Part shown: in pieces, positions 43,969 through 56,748 of the stretch
How the letters are laid out: each line of letters starts with the position of its first letter
Position numbering within the stretch: the stretch's first letter is position 1
Assembly (NCBI GenBank): GCA_035772735.1
Contig: JASDFA010000001.1
Coordinates: 78,146,001-78,210,000, forward strand
Length of the DNA stretch: 64,000 nucleotides
Source: Datura wrightii
Lineage: Eukaryota; Streptophyta; Magnoliopsida; Solanales; Solanaceae
Direction: 5' to 3'
The notes under the pieces: model-generated
Databases searched by the model: none
Told to the model about the DNA's origin: nothing
Seen by the model: only the letters and a program-made list of their open reading frames with translations
Made by a program: the position numbers and the translations under genes

Positions 43969-46832
43969 TGTTACACCCCGTAGAATTCCCGGCACTTAGA
44001 TGACCTATTTCCACGTTGGTTAAGCATATTTGAAGGCCATACGTGTTGGAGAAAGGCCCGGGGAAAGATCGGACGAGAAGCCTGTCGAACCATCGCGGAA
44101 GGAGCCGAGGCAGAGCCCCTCCGCGATGGCAGCGTGTCACGGAGGAGGAGCCTCCGCGTTGGCTCCGTGACACGTTGGCCTTATCCAGGCCCAAGTATAT
44201 AAAGCCCCACTTCGGTTTTAAATGATTATATCCTTAAAAATTTCCAGAGAAACAGAGGGCAACGTAGAGGAAAGGAAAGGAACGAAGGAAATTATATATT
44301 TTCGTCCGATTACGCTGCCAAACGCTGCCCAAACTCAAATTTATCCCAGATACCGAAGTATTTAGCAGCAGAGAGCATTCCTACGGATTCCGTTTCGTAA
44401 AATACGGCCGACGAATCGTCGAGCCACCGAGCCAAGGTAAGTGGAATTGCTCTAAATTAGTGTCTATGTGTTCCTAGCTGGGAAGTGAATATTTCTCCCT
44501 TCCGGGCCGCTGAAAAATAGCGAGTTTCTGGCCGTCTTTCGATAAGCCTAAGTTTAGGCTATAAACTATATCGAAAGTGACGTTGCCTTTTGAAATAAAG
44601 TTGTATTTGGTGTTAATTGATATGTTTATGAATGCAGTTGGGAGAAAACAGTTGAAGTACCAGCCGAGCCTCGTCCGACAGACGAATAAGTCAAGGATAA
44701 GGTATGTAAAGCTAATTCCTTCGGCAAGTTAGTAATCCAGTACGATAGATAGCGTGATGTACAGAAGAAAGAACTTATAAGTCAAGCACTAAGTCCAGTT
44801 TGAATTTAGTAAGCATGTTTTTATGATATTATGATATCCATATATTCAGAATCAAAGTTAGTAAAGCAACATCAGATAGTCAGATGATATCTCAGTTACA
44901 GTATAGGCAGACAGTCAGATAATATCTCAGATACAGTATAGTTCAGTATTGCGTTATTATGAACATTAGTACAACATGAGAAGCATTGGGCTGTAACGTG
45001 TACGAGACCTATCAGTATGTGATGTAATATGCTACGTTAAGATATTGTTGTGTTCAGCTGAAACCCCACGGCATAGTATAGTATCCGTAAAGCATTTCCG
45101 ACATAGAATAGTAGACTAAAATAAAGATTAGAAAGTATGTCAGGAATAGTAACTCATGTTACTATAGAAAATCAGTATACAACATAGTTTCAGCAGGAAG
45201 TCTATATCATGTTCAGCATTAGCCTTAGTATAGTCTGGCAGAAGACTATATTCGTACATACATATATATTATTTCCAGCCTCAGCATGTATTAAGTATGT
45301 ACACATTTCTATTACTAGTCCAGCATTTAGTGTATACAGAAACTTAGTAAACAACAGAGTTTTCAGCAGAAACATTGTCTTATATAGCATTTGCTCCAGT
45401 ACAGCCCAGCAGGAGACTATACTCATATTTATACGTATTTACCTACCTTACCACGTATTAAATACCTACAGATTACTATCATTATCTCAGCATGTAATAT
45501 ATATGATACTTCACCCCTATTAGCCTCAGCATGTGAGATACCCAGACAGTATTACCAGTTGAGACCGTTGTGTTGTTTGGGGTTGGATTACCTAGCATCC
45601 ATGACCGCCCAGGGTTAATAGCTGTGTCGACTCGTCCGCCAGAGGATGAGGATACGTCACTCTACGGAGTGGCATGTCGTCCCGCCAGGGGATGAAGATG
45701 GGATGCCAGTTTTTCCCCATATTTGTGCCTTGATCCGCCCTTACACACCCTAGTCGAGCGGATACGCCGGGGTGCAGATTCAGGAGTCCTTCAGACTCAG
45801 ATGCAGTTATAGTCAGGGGCTCAGCGAGCCCAAGTGCATACCCGGGGACCGGCAGGATGCTTACAACCACTATAGGAGATGGGATGACCAGGGTAGGGGT
45901 ATAGATTCTGTGTTGGTTGTACCTCCTGGCTTATGGGGGCCGGGTAAGGTTTGTGTGTGCTATGTTATGTTATTTCATGTTATGCCATGTTATGTTAGAT
46001 ACAAGTAGATCAGCAGTAGCACGATACGTTTCCAGGTATGACTCTTACCCTTCCCAGTAAAGATTGAGAGAAGGTATGATTTACATTATCAGACCGTAAG
46101 TCTATTCTCTCTACTTCAGTTTCTTCAGTTATATTATTGTATTCAGATTTTGCTTTTAGTTATTGCTTTACATACTCAGTACCAGCGGTACTGATGCCCG
46201 GTGGGGTGCTGCATTACTTGCCTGCAGGTACTTATAGACGAGCAGGTGACACTACGTGATTCCTGTCAGCGATCGAGTATTCAGCTCCTGTCATCCGGAG
46301 ACTGAATTCCAGTGGTGTACTTCAGTTCTTTTGTTTTATAGTACGGGTAGGTCGGGGCCCTGTCCCTACCAGTTCTATTGCTATTCTTAGAGGCTTGCAG
46401 TCTATATATTCCCTGTGGTCAGATGATCCGGTCGTGTGAGGCCGTGCAGTTGTTTGGTTGTCAGTATTCTTGCTTTCTTTTACTTTGGCCGTGTGGGGCC
46501 ATAGCTTGCCAGTAGTGGTGACCTTGCCGGTCACGTAGTTTCCTTTTGTGCTTTATGATTGAGTTGCAGATAACTAGACAGCATGGTGGCCTTGTCGGCC
46601 CGCATAGGTTTCCCTGAGATAATATGTTTCTGGTCAGCTGCTAATACAGGTACAGAAGGCTATAGGCCAATAGGCCGGGGGCTGTGTTTACAGTCGTTAT
46701 ATAGCCCTTTGTTTCCAGAAATGTGAGTTAGAGCCACCCAGGCACCAGATGTGCCCAGGCTTAACAGTCCAGCAGGTCAGGTCCTAGTAGGGCACCAGGT
46801 GCCAGTCATACCCCCCAAGGCGGGGTGTGACA
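43969..46832 (+). repeat. 5' LTR of F
   Basis: TGTTACACCCCGTAG ... GGGGTGTGACA. Proximal U3 has the palindrome block 44090-44174 and TATATAAAG at 44196-44204. GGCC-type hairpin words are at about 46430-46680. A long pyrimidine/purine-poor middle section (44800-45550) is rich in CAG/CAT words and non-coding. Confidence 0.95.
44090..44204 (+). promoter_or_regulatory. U3 inverted-repeat block and TATA box of F
   Basis: CCATCGCGGA 44090-44099 / TCCGCGATGG 44120-44129, then CGTGTCACGGAG 44133-44144 / CTCCGTGACACG 44163-44174; both perfect. The TATA box TATATAAAG follows 21 bp later. The same words form the block in Athila-like C. The 3' LTR has them at 51420-51504, with TATA at 51526-51534. Confidence 0.75.
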
Positions 46833-46836
46833 AACT

Positions 46837-46848
46837 TGGTATCAGAGC
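46837..46848 (+). other. Primer binding site of F (tRNA-iMet)
   Basis: TGGTATCAGAGC, exact match to the plant initiator-Met type primer site, four bases after the LTR. Confidence 0.92.
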
Positions 46849-49480
46849 AGGTCGTATCCCAAGGAGTCTGCAAGCCGTGCTAAGTAGAGTGTTGTCTATG
46901 GATGTGTTGTGCACCACATACTATAGGCAGGAGGCTGCGAGGCATGATATGATGGTTACCCTTCTTTCACAGTCAGTCGTGCTTTAGAGTGGTACAGTAT
47001 AGGGTTGAGTCCCTGAGAACTCACCGTATTCTTGATTTCAGATACAAAGGCAGATCAGCATTATCCTATCACAGGCAGAAGATCAGAAATAGCAACGGAA
47101 GAGAGCATCAGTCAGTAACATGATAACTACAGCAGCAGGAGGAGGTATCAGAGACCTCCCAGCGTGATACCTTTATTAGCATTATTCCTAGTATACGTTG
47201 ATAATGTCAGAATAGGGAGTCAGAAGTATAATATACATATGAGTTGATTTACTTATTAGTTATATAAGATCTGATTATGATTACAGATAAGGTCAGACCA
47301 CCAGGTAAGTATAAGAAAGAGAAAAAAATGCAGGAATCCCAGATACATCTTTTTGGGTGTGGTACAATTGAATGCTTTTATTGTTGCAATACGAAAAGGG
47401 TTGATTGATCCTAGTAAGTAGTAGAAAATATAGAGAGCCCTTATGATTATGTAAGCTGTGCAGACCCTTATGATAACAAGCCAGTAAAGAAAGTAAGACT
47501 GTTAGCTTACCCGAAGTAGGGGTAACAGACCTGCTAGGGATGAATGTCTAATAATAGTCAGGTTTGAGTCAGAAAAAGGCCAAGTCTGCCATGTACGCTA
47601 ACAGATAGTACGACATACCTGTAAGATTATAGTTATGATCTAGTTGTGACCTCGAAAGATATAGAGGTCAGGTGAATCAGATGGGCTTGAATATACGCCA
47701 GAAGGAGTATAGGCCAAGGCTGGATCAGTAATCTCATTAGCAATGAAAGGCAGGTACCTTGAACCCTAGAGTTCAGTTTAAGCAAGATGAGAGGAAGAAG
47801 CAGGAATGTCAGATCTTGTGGGAAAATTAGAACTACCCCGGATTGATAAAGTATTGTATTAAGGATTAAGCTTCACGCTGACAGTAAGATCGCGGTTCAG
47901 AATACCGCAGTATGTTCGCTATGGAAAAGTTAAGAAGTTACCGATACAGCAATTCTAATCTAGTGTGGCCTAGAGATAAGGCCCAGCAGATAGACATGGG
48001 CTCTCAATATATGCCTAGTAAGGCTACAGGATTCGAACGTTGACCCCCACATCGCAAGAGTGGTGGAATTTCAAACAGCAGACAATAACTAGAATGTTTA
48101 TGATGTTACTTTCAGAATGGGGTAACAATGCAATGAAATGATAAGTCGGGCAAGAGACGGTATTAGGCCGTAGAAGCAATGTATCATGTACGATGTGAGA
48201 CTCAGCAGAACCTGTCAGAGATTATGAACTATCGCAGAAATCAGTACATATTGTACGTAGCTAGTGATATATATGTATACAGATCATAGATATGTTGTGA
48301 GTGGCTGCCTATAAGGGCCACAATCACAGATGCTGATTAATAATAGAAAGCCTATACAGATTGCATTACAGGACACCCCCCCCCCCCCGCCAAAAAAAAA
48401 AGAGAAGAAAGAAAAGAAGAAGAGAAAGGGCGGATTAAGTGTGAGTTATGTATGAAGTCATAGAAACTATCTCAGTTCTCAGTTATTAAGTTGATAGATT
48501 CATGTGTTGTTGTCAGATTTAGGCTCTAGGAGCTTACCAGAGTTATTGACCTAAGACAGATGGATAGATGATAAGGGCATAGTTAGACAGTCTACCGACC
48601 AGCTGTCGCCTGCATCAGCAGGGAGGCATCCCTGAAGATCGGTAACAGTAGTGCATTTGCCGGAACTAGGATTAGAGACCGAATAGGCAAATTTCAGAGA
48701 TTAGCAATACCAGAATTGTTCTAGCATGCTAAGTGGTCATACGTCGTTTTCCCAGCCTCGTGGGCGACAGTCGGCCTTAGCCAACCTAGCAGTTGTTATG
48801 TAGAACACCTCATAAGTCAGCCGGCCGTCCCAGTCAGAATACCCGTGGGTACCCCAAGGAAGGGTCCACATCAGCAGTCAGCGATAGACTAGTATTTCAG
48901 CTAGTTTTCATAAGGTATTTAGATACAGAGCCCTAGCAGAGGGCCAGTATTTACAGAATAGCTCATAAGACCGAGAATTCCCCAGAATAGCAGTATAAAT
49001 CCAAGTGGACACACACGAGGCGTAAGAAATTAACGGTACCCTGCTAGCATAGTGTTTATTAAGACCAGGGGATCAGTAGACTCCCCGTGGAGATCCAGAG
49101 ACTGATCGCCTGGGAGTAAGTTGATTAAGTCCAGCCTTACAGTGGTTTAAGCAAAATAACAGAGCAATTAGATGCCCACGAGTTGGCGCTGATGCATGAA
49201 CTATAAGTACTCAAGTAGTACAGTTACAGCATTACTAGACTACCGTCACATTCGAGTCATTCAACCCGACTATTCAGTCATTTAAGGTTATGTAGCCAGA
49301 TCATTAGAGATCATGGTCAGTATTAGGATCCTTGGATCAGATAAAGGCACAAGGTGCGCAGACGGTCGTTCAGGTTACCTTAGCAACAAGTAGCCTTAGC
49401 ATACGGCCAGAAGGCCAAATAAGCTCGGTCTATACCGGTAGATTACTTGTCAGATTCTCCGGCATAATAAACCAATATGA
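46849..49480 (+). other. Unreadable internal region of F (leader and former gag/protease zone)
   Basis: Position and the leader similarity to A (GAGGCATGATATGATGG-like, 46935 onward) show this should hold leader, gag and protease, but I can recognise no gag domain, zinc knuckle or protease motif. Stop codons occur in all frames. A C13 run followed shortly by an A10 run (48376-48401) and a purine-rich stretch stand out. I see no other gene. Confidence 0.6.
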
Positions 49481-51050
49481 CCGTTAGTTATATGTCAATT
49501 TTGGTAAATGTGAATTTTAGTTGAGTTCAGTAGCTTTTGGTCACATTGTGTCGGAGGCTGGTGTACAGACAGATATACAGAAAATCGAAGTAATGAAGAT
49601 ATAGCCTAGATTTACCACTCCGATCGAAGTACGCAATCCCTGCGGTTAGCCGGGTACTGCAGAGGGTTTGTGGACGGATTTTTCACTTTAGCAGCACCTC
49701 TGACTAAGTGGACATAGAAGGCAGCAAAGTTCCAGTAGACTGAGGAGTGTGAGCAGAACTCCCAAGAGTTAACAGCCAGGTTAACCTCAGCTCCAGTGTA
49801 GTATCGCCAGAAGGTACAGAGGATTGGTGCAGCATGGTAAAGTAACAGTTTATACTTTCGGGTAATTGAAGAAACGTGAGAAGAATTATCTTACCCATGA
49901 CCTGGAGGTAGTTGCAGTAGTTTATGCCTTAAAAAGCGAGAATTTGGTATCACCCGGGAAGGGCTGATACGGTAGTAGATGCCCTTAGTCGTAGATCTAT
50001 GAGGAGTTGGCATACTTGCCGTCTGAACAGCGGGAGTAGACCCGAGAATTTTACTAGTTAGCCGGTCTAGCCGTTCGTATAGCAGAAATAAAGGATAACA
50101 GAACGATAGTACAGAATATCGCAGTATTGCGGTTAGAGGTGGAAGTAAAGGAACGACAGTATAGAAACCCTAGCCAGGTTTAACTTGAACACAAGATTCA
50201 GTAAGGAGAGGTGACATACTTTCAGATACCCGGGGATGAAGTGTGGCGATATAAGGCCGCATTTGTACTCCAGATAATTTGGGGCATCGCCAGCAGTTTA
50301 TGAGCGAGGTACATTACGCCCGCTATTCCCTTCATCCCGATACGACAAAGAGGTACCATGACATTAAAAAGAACTACTGGTAGCCCAGTGTCCTAACTGC
50401 CAACAGTTGAAGGCAGAATATCAGAAACCAGGCAGGTTAGTTTAGAACATAGCTGTGCCTCTTTGGAAATGAGAAGCGATGAATATGAATTTTATAGCAA
50501 GATTACCCCGTACTAAACACAGACATGACTCTATATGAGTGATAAGTGACAGATTGACAAAAATCAGCTCAGTTCTTGCCAGTAAGAGCTACTTTCTCGG
50601 CCGAAGATTATGCTGAGTTGTATATCAGAAAGGTAGTCAGATTACATGGAATACTAGTATCCATTATTTCAGACGAAGGAGCACAATTTACAGCTAGATT
50701 CTGTCAATCATTTCAGAAAGGTTTGGGCACGCAGATTAATTAAGTACAGCGTTCTATTCTCAGACAGATGAGCAGGCTGAGCACCCAATTCAGACGCTCG
50801 AAGAGATGTGCTAGATTTCGGTAATAGCCAAAATGAGCATTTACCATTAATTGAATTTGCCTCCAGAATTAGAACCCATTTATCCGGTCTGTTATGTAAC
50901 TATGCTGAGGAAATGCATAGGAGACCCGTCCAGAATAGTCCCAGTCCAGAATATCCAGGTTACAAAAAAGCTGGCCTACAAAGAGATTCCAGTAGCTAGC
51001 CTAGACAAACAGATTCGCAGATATGAGGACCAGATATCCTCATCCATTTA
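49481..51050 (+). pseudogene. Pol remnant of F (RT thumb, RNase H, integrase)
   Basis: Traces in order: FGKCEF (about 49500) and SVAFGHIVSEAGVQTD, a damaged RT thumb ending in AGYCRGFVDGFFTLAAPLTK; an RNase H trace near 49900-49935 (VVAVVYALK) and, after a deletion, YHPGKG..VVDALSRRSM (about 49945-50000); an integrase zinc finger HxxxH...CPNCQQLKAEYQKP (about 50310-50435); a core trace MNMNFIARLPRTK and DRLTKI; and the tail NLPPELEPIYPVCYVTMLRKCIGDPS, ending at 51050. The catalytic RT DD box, most of RNase H and parts of the integrase core are gone. Stops are everywhere. Confidence 0.75.
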
Positions 51051-51285
51051 GGCGACAGGTATGTCCATATTATTGCTATATAGTATCTTATGGTCCTGTA
51101 TGTATAAGTGAGACAGATTGATATTTAACTATCCAGTGGATCGTGCAGTGCCTGTATTGGACTTTTCTGCATTTCAGGTTCTTGGTATAGTCCATATTAC
51201 AGGGGAAACTCTGCCAGAATTCTTCTAAACAAGTAAGTTAAGTAATCCTCTACATGGCAGTACACATTCGAGGACGAATGTTCTT

Positions 51286-51298
51286 AAGGGGGGGAGAA
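51286..51298 (+). other. Polypurine tract of F
   Basis: AAGGGGGGGAGAA directly before the 3' LTR; intact. Confidence 0.9.
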
Positions 51299-54162
51299 TG
51301 TTACACCCCGTAGAATTCCCGGCACTTAGATGACCTATTTCCACGTTGGTTAAGCATATTTGCAGGCCATACGTGTTGGAGAAAGGCCCGGGAAAAGATC
51401 GGACGAGAAGCCTGTCGAACCATCGCGGAAGGAGCCGAGGCAGAGCCCCTCCGCGATGGCAGCGTGTCACGGAGGAGGAGCCTCCGCGTTGGCTCCGTGA
51501 CACGTTGGCCTTGTCCAGGCCCAAGTATATAAAGCCCGACTTCGGTTTTAAATGATTATAACCTTAAAAATTTCAAGAGAAACAGAGGGCAACGTAGAGG
51601 AAAGGAAAGGAACGAAGGAAATTATATATTTTCGTCCGATTACGCTGCCAAACGCTGCCCAAACTCAAATTTATCCCAGATACCGAAGTATTTAGCAGCA
51701 GAGAGCATTCCTACGGATTCAGTTTCGTAAAATACGGCCGACGAATCATCGAGCCACCGAGCCAAGGTAAGTGGAATTGCTCTAAATTAGTGTCTATGTG
51801 TTCCTAGCTGGGAAGTGAATATTTCTCCCTTCCGGGCCGCTGAAAAATAGCGAGTTTCTGGCCGTCTTTCGATAAGCCTAAGTTTAGGCTATAAACTATA
51901 TCGAAAGTGACGTTGCCTTTTGAAATAAAGTTGTATTTGGTGTTAATTGATATGTTTATGAATGCAGTTGGGAGAAAACAGTTGAAGTACCGGCCGAGCC
52001 TCGTCCGACAGACGAATAAGTCAAGGATAAGGTATGTAAAGCTAATTCCTTCGGCAAGTTAGTAATCCAGTACGATAGATAGCGTGATGTACAGAAGAAA
52101 GAACTTATAAGTCAAGCACTAAGTCCAGTTTGAATTTAGTAAGCATGTTTTTATGATATTATGATATACATATATTCAGAATCAAAGTTAGTAAAGCAAC
52201 ATCAGATAGTCAGATGATATCTCAGTTACAGTATAGGCAGACAGTCAGATAATATCTCAAATACAGTATAGTTCAGTATTGCGTTATTATGAACATTAGT
52301 ATAACATGAGAAGCATTGGGCTGTAACGTGTACGAGACCTATCAGTATGTGATGTAATTTGCTACGTTAAGATATTGTTGTGTTCAGCTGAAACCCCGCG
52401 GCGTAGTATAGTATCCGTAAAGCATTTCCGACATAGAATAGTAGACTAAAATAAAGTTTAGAAAGTATGTCGGGAATAGTAACTCATGTTACTATAGAAA
52501 ATCAGTATACAACATAGTTTCAGCAGGAAGTCTATATCATGTTCAGCATTAGCCTCAGTATAGTCTGGCAGAAGACTATATTCGTACATACATATATATT
52601 ATTTCCAGCCGCAGCATGTATTAAGTATGTACACATTTCTATTACTAGTCCAGCATTTAGTGTATACAGAAACTAAGTAAACAACAGAGTTTTCAGCAGA
52701 AACATTGTCTTATATAGCATTTGCTCCAGTACAGCCCGGCAGGAGACTATACTCATATTTATACGTCTTTACCTGCCTTAGCACGTATTAAATACGTACA
52801 GATTACTATCATTAGCTCAGCATGTAATATATATGATACTTCACCCCTATTAGCCTCAGCATGTGAGATACCCAGACAGTATTACCAGTTGAGACCGTTG
52901 TGTTGTTTGGGGTTGGATTACCTAGCATCCATGACCGCCCAGGGTTAATAGCTGTGTCGACTCATCCGCCAGAGGATGAGGATACGTCACTCTATGTAGT
53001 GGCATGCCGTCCCACCAGGGGATGAAGATGGGATGCCAGTTTTTCCCCATATTTGTGCCTTGATCGGCCCTTACACACCCCAGTCGAGCGGATACGCCCG
53101 GGTGCAGATTCAGGAGTCCTTCGGACTCAGATGCAGTTATAGTCAGGGGCTCAGTGAGCCCAAGTGCATACCCTGGGACCGGCAGGATGCTTACAGCCAC
53201 TATAGGAGATGGGATGACCAGGGTAGGGGTATAGATTCTGTGTTGGTTGTACCTCCCGGCTTATGGGGGCCGGGTAAGGTTTGTGTGTGCTATGTTATGT
53301 TATTTCATGTTATGCCATGTTATGTTAGATACAAGTAGATCAGCAGTAGCACGATACGTTTCCAGGTATGACTCTTACCCTTCCCAGTAAAGATTGAGAG
53401 AAGGTATGATTTACATTATCAGACTGTTAGTCTATTCTCTCTACTTCGGTTTCTTCTGTTATATTATTGTATTCAGATTTTGCTTTCAGTTATTGCTTTA
53501 CATACTCAGTACCAGCGGTACTGACGCCCGGTGGAGCGCTGCATTACTTGCCTGCAGGTACTTATAGACGAGCAGGTGACACCACGTGATTCCTGTCAGC
53601 GATTGAGTATTCAGCTCCTGTCATCCGGAGACTGAATTCCAGTGGTGTACTTCAGTTCTTTTGTTTTATAGTACGGGTAGGTCGGGGCCCTGTCCCGACC
53701 AGTTCTATTGTTATTCTTAGAGGCTTGCAGTCTATATATTCCCTATGGTCAGATGAGCCGGTCGTGTGAGGCCGTGCAGTTGTTTGGTTGTCAGTATTCT
53801 TGCTTTCTTTTACTTTGGCCGTGTGGGGCCATAGCTTGCCAGTAGTGGTGACCTTGCCGGTCACGTAGTTTCCTTTTGTGCTTTATGATTGAGTTGCAGA
53901 TAACTAGACAGCATGGTGGCCTTGTCGACCCACATAGGTTTCCCTGAGATAATATGTTTCTGGTCAGCTGCTAATACAGGTACAGAAGGCTATAGGCCAA
54001 TAGGCAGGGGGCTGTGTTTACAGCCGTTATATAGCCCTTTGTTTCCAGAAATGTGAGTTAGAGCCAGCCAGGCACCAGATGTGCCCAGGCTTAACAGTCC
54101 AGCAGGTCAGGTCCTAGTAGGGCACCAGGTGCCAGTCATACCCCCCAAGGCGGGGTGTGACA
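51299..54162 (+). repeat. 3' LTR of F
   Basis: 2864 bp, the same length as the 5' LTR. Differences are mostly transitions. It ends GTGTGACA, followed by the TSD copy GGTTG. Confidence 0.95.
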
Positions 54163-54480
54163 GGTTGATTCTCAAGAAGTCTCTAATCTGAGCCACCGTT
54201 GCATTTCCATTCTGTGGAACGTGCGCAACAGCCCGCTAGTTGACCTGAGAAGTCAAGTCCTGCGCCAACATCTGAATAGGCGCTCGAAACTCAGCATGGG
54301 CAGCTGGCTCCTGGACAGCTGGGTCTTACTGACGCCTATGATCATTGCCACCTCTGTGGCCTTCATCATTTCCGTTCCTCCTTCTATTTATTCTTCTGGG
54401 GACCATAATTCTGCAATCGTGAATAGCACAATTAGAAGGGTGGAGAGACTCTTCATCGCACGACATAGGTCATGAAATAA
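54163..54480 (-). pseudogene. gag: Gag of E, N-terminal part
   Basis: Separated from the rest of E gag by F. On the minus strand it reads through a damaged N-terminus to ...DFLRIN at 54163, which joins PLEFT at 43968. Stops occur in the first half. The exact start is not clear. Confidence 0.6.
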
Positions 54481-54599
54481 GGGAACATTTCCTAAAATGT
54501 TTAGTAGCCTCTTCGTCATAAGTTTGACGCACTTCACACCCATGAAAAAGACTCTACTTAATGCGACTTTCAGACTCCCTAGGACACACCTAAACCTAT

Positions 54600-54616
54600 G
54601 GCTCTGATACCAAGTT
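54600..54616 (-). other. Primer binding site of E (tRNA-iMet)
   Basis: GGCTCTGATACCAAGTT on the plus strand is the complement of TTGGTATCAGAGCC and borders the LTR that begins at 54617. Confidence 0.92.
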
Positions 54617-56748
54617 TGTCACGACCCGAGAGCACACTCGGATCATAAATACGGGACAAGGAGCCCCGAGAGACCCCAAGTTAAACCATGGCATGAACTA
54701 TATCTAAACCATCCACATAAGGCGGAAGAATTAGCTTAAAAATCATGAACTGAATGAAACCGTGACATGAAATATAAGAAACAACGATACATGATCCAAA
54801 CGTAATAGTTGAATACTACAAATAGTCTGAAAAGCCTCTAGTCGTAATAGACGGGTTGAAGGGACAAGACCCCAACTAATCTTAACATTCTGAAAAAAAA
54901 AGATAACCAAGATCTGAACATAAAGCCCTCGAATCATGAGGACTCACCAATGGGAACTGAGAGCAGAACTGGGAGCAAGCTAGGAGCGATGCTGAGCCTG
55001 AGATCCGGATCCTGTATCATGAAACGATAAAAAATAAAAAATATGCAGGCCAGTACTTGGAATGTACCAAGTATGCAAGGTAAATAAAACAATACTTAAA
55101 AACATAAGAGTTATAGGAGTAGCACATCATGATCATAAAGACTGATATCATAAATATGTCATAAGGCTCAAGGTTTCCCAAAAGCATTCGTAAACCTATC
55201 ATAGTCACATCATGAGTGAAAAACATTTCATAAAACATTACTTGAGCCAAAGAACATAATCATACATGCATTAAAACGATGAGGAACAATAGGAGATTTC
55301 TATAATCGACATACCCCATATGAGCACACATGGAGCCTGACCTGTAAGCCTAGTCGGGAGGCCGTTCATACCTTGCCAAGGGTAGAACCATGAAGGGAAT
55401 GATATCACTCATGAAGACCCTGTAGAGCATAGGGGACAGTCACTGAGGAGGTCCCAAACATATCCTACGGTGGCACGTAGTTCTGAGATTCGGGGCATAA
55501 TCTGGGCCACAAACCTACTCGGTGTTAAGTACTACTCCAAAAACATGAAACATACTCATAGAAATTCATACATGGCATGCATGGCTAGTTAAATTATAAT
55601 AATCATAAAATGCTTGAAAATTTGTAATACTAGCCATGGAATCAAGCTTGTGGATCGGCTAAAATCATAGTTCATGAATCATAAGCAACATGTGGGCATT
55701 GACCATAGTTTCAACATATTTGAAATGCTTAATTTATAGAAAACATGATCATAATAACATGGAAGATTGAAGACATGCTTAAACTTCAAAAATTCATATC
55801 ATTCTTGAGGAATCACCATAACCACAACATTCACTAAAAACCTCATAATTTGGGAACCTATGCTTTTAGGGATTAGATCATCAAATATTGAATAAAACAA
55901 GTGAAAACAGCCCAATAATTCAAAACCCGTAATTTAGATATACCACAACAAGCTCATATCAATTTTTGAGGAATCATGCATTTGGGTTAAGACCCATAAA
56001 GATTTAGTAACTTTAAACATAGAAATTGGGAAGAATTGGGCATGAGTAGGGACTAAACCAGCCATTCAAAACCCCACATACCTGGAAACACTTGATTCTT
56101 AACTTCCCTGGAGAGCCCAAGATAGAAACTTGGAAGATTTGATGAAGAATACTTGAATCCCTTTCCACTTCCCTCTCTACTCTTACATTTATCAAATAAG
56201 AGTTAACATGGATTATCTCCCCTAAAATATCCTATCCCGACCTCAAAACGACATAGTTTATGCCTTAGGGGTTTGGGCAATTACGAGAAGGCCCTTACTA
56301 ATTCACAGGAATTAACTGCCAAGTGACCCTAACGGGTGATGTAATGACTCGTCAGGACGGGCAATGACTCATCGCGTTGCCCGTCAAGTACACTACCCCA
56401 TCCTTAATTAAATTTGCACAGGCTCGCTCATGACCCACCTCACGAGTCATTGGGAAGAGCCACAACTTGTGGGGTCCTGTCCATTAGGTACACTGGTCAA
56501 CCCTGCCTGGTAACCTTTAACCTCACCCCACGGGAGACTCGACTACTCGTGGTAGCTGACCACGAGTCGTTCTTATGCCTGTGGGTACCTCAGCTCCTCA
56601 TCACATTCCAGCCTCCCCACAAGCCACCTGACGACTCGTGGGGTCTCCTCACGAGTTGTCTAACGGCTCATCCTGCACTGCTGCAACATTTTCCCAAATT
56701 TTCCCATTTGACTCCCGGGTCTAATCGTTGGGTTCCCGCGGTATAATA
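54617..56748 (-). repeat. LTR of E (5' LTR in element sense)
   Basis: 2132 bp, TGTCACGACCCGAGAG ... GCGGTATAATA, where the terminal CA has become TA. Partner of 37188-39321. The CACGAGTC-type block is at about 56325-56690. Confidence 0.9.

Larger units (their letters stand above)
43969..54162 (+). mobile_element. Element F: recently inserted gypsy element with ruined coding region
   Basis: 10,194 bp: 5' LTR 43969-46832, primer site 46837-46848, internal region to 51285, polypurine tract 51286-51298, 3' LTR 51299-54162. Both LTRs are 2864 bp and I count about 60 substitutions (about 2%) and no net length change. The internal 4.5 kb has no gag or pol frame of useful length, although remnants of RT, RNase H and integrase can be traced. 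A structurally intact but coding-dead element flanked by a TSD suggests mobilisation in trans. Confidence 0.93.
37188..56748 (-). mobile_element. Element E: chromovirus-like gypsy element, interrupted by F
   Basis: LTRs 37188-39321 and 54617-56748, a tRNA-iMet primer site beside the right LTR, a polypurine tract beside the left one, and minus-strand gag, protease, RT, RNase H and integrase at 54480-54163 and 43968-39571. A likely TSD is TAGGG (37183-37187) against TATGG (56749-56753), 4 of 5 matching. It is inserted in solo LTR G. Its proteins are close to D's, so it is a sister family with different LTR termini. Confidence 0.9.

Noticed and set aside
45202..45870. Open frames of 75-104 codons in the F LTR, repeated in the second LTR
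   Set aside because: LTR sequence with AT-rich composition; changes between the two LTR copies show no sign of codon-level constraint by eye.
46849..49480. A possible captured host gene in the unreadable part of F
   Set aside because: No exon-like open frame or recognisable protein is seen, and the position and leader similarity to A fit a decayed leader and gag region.
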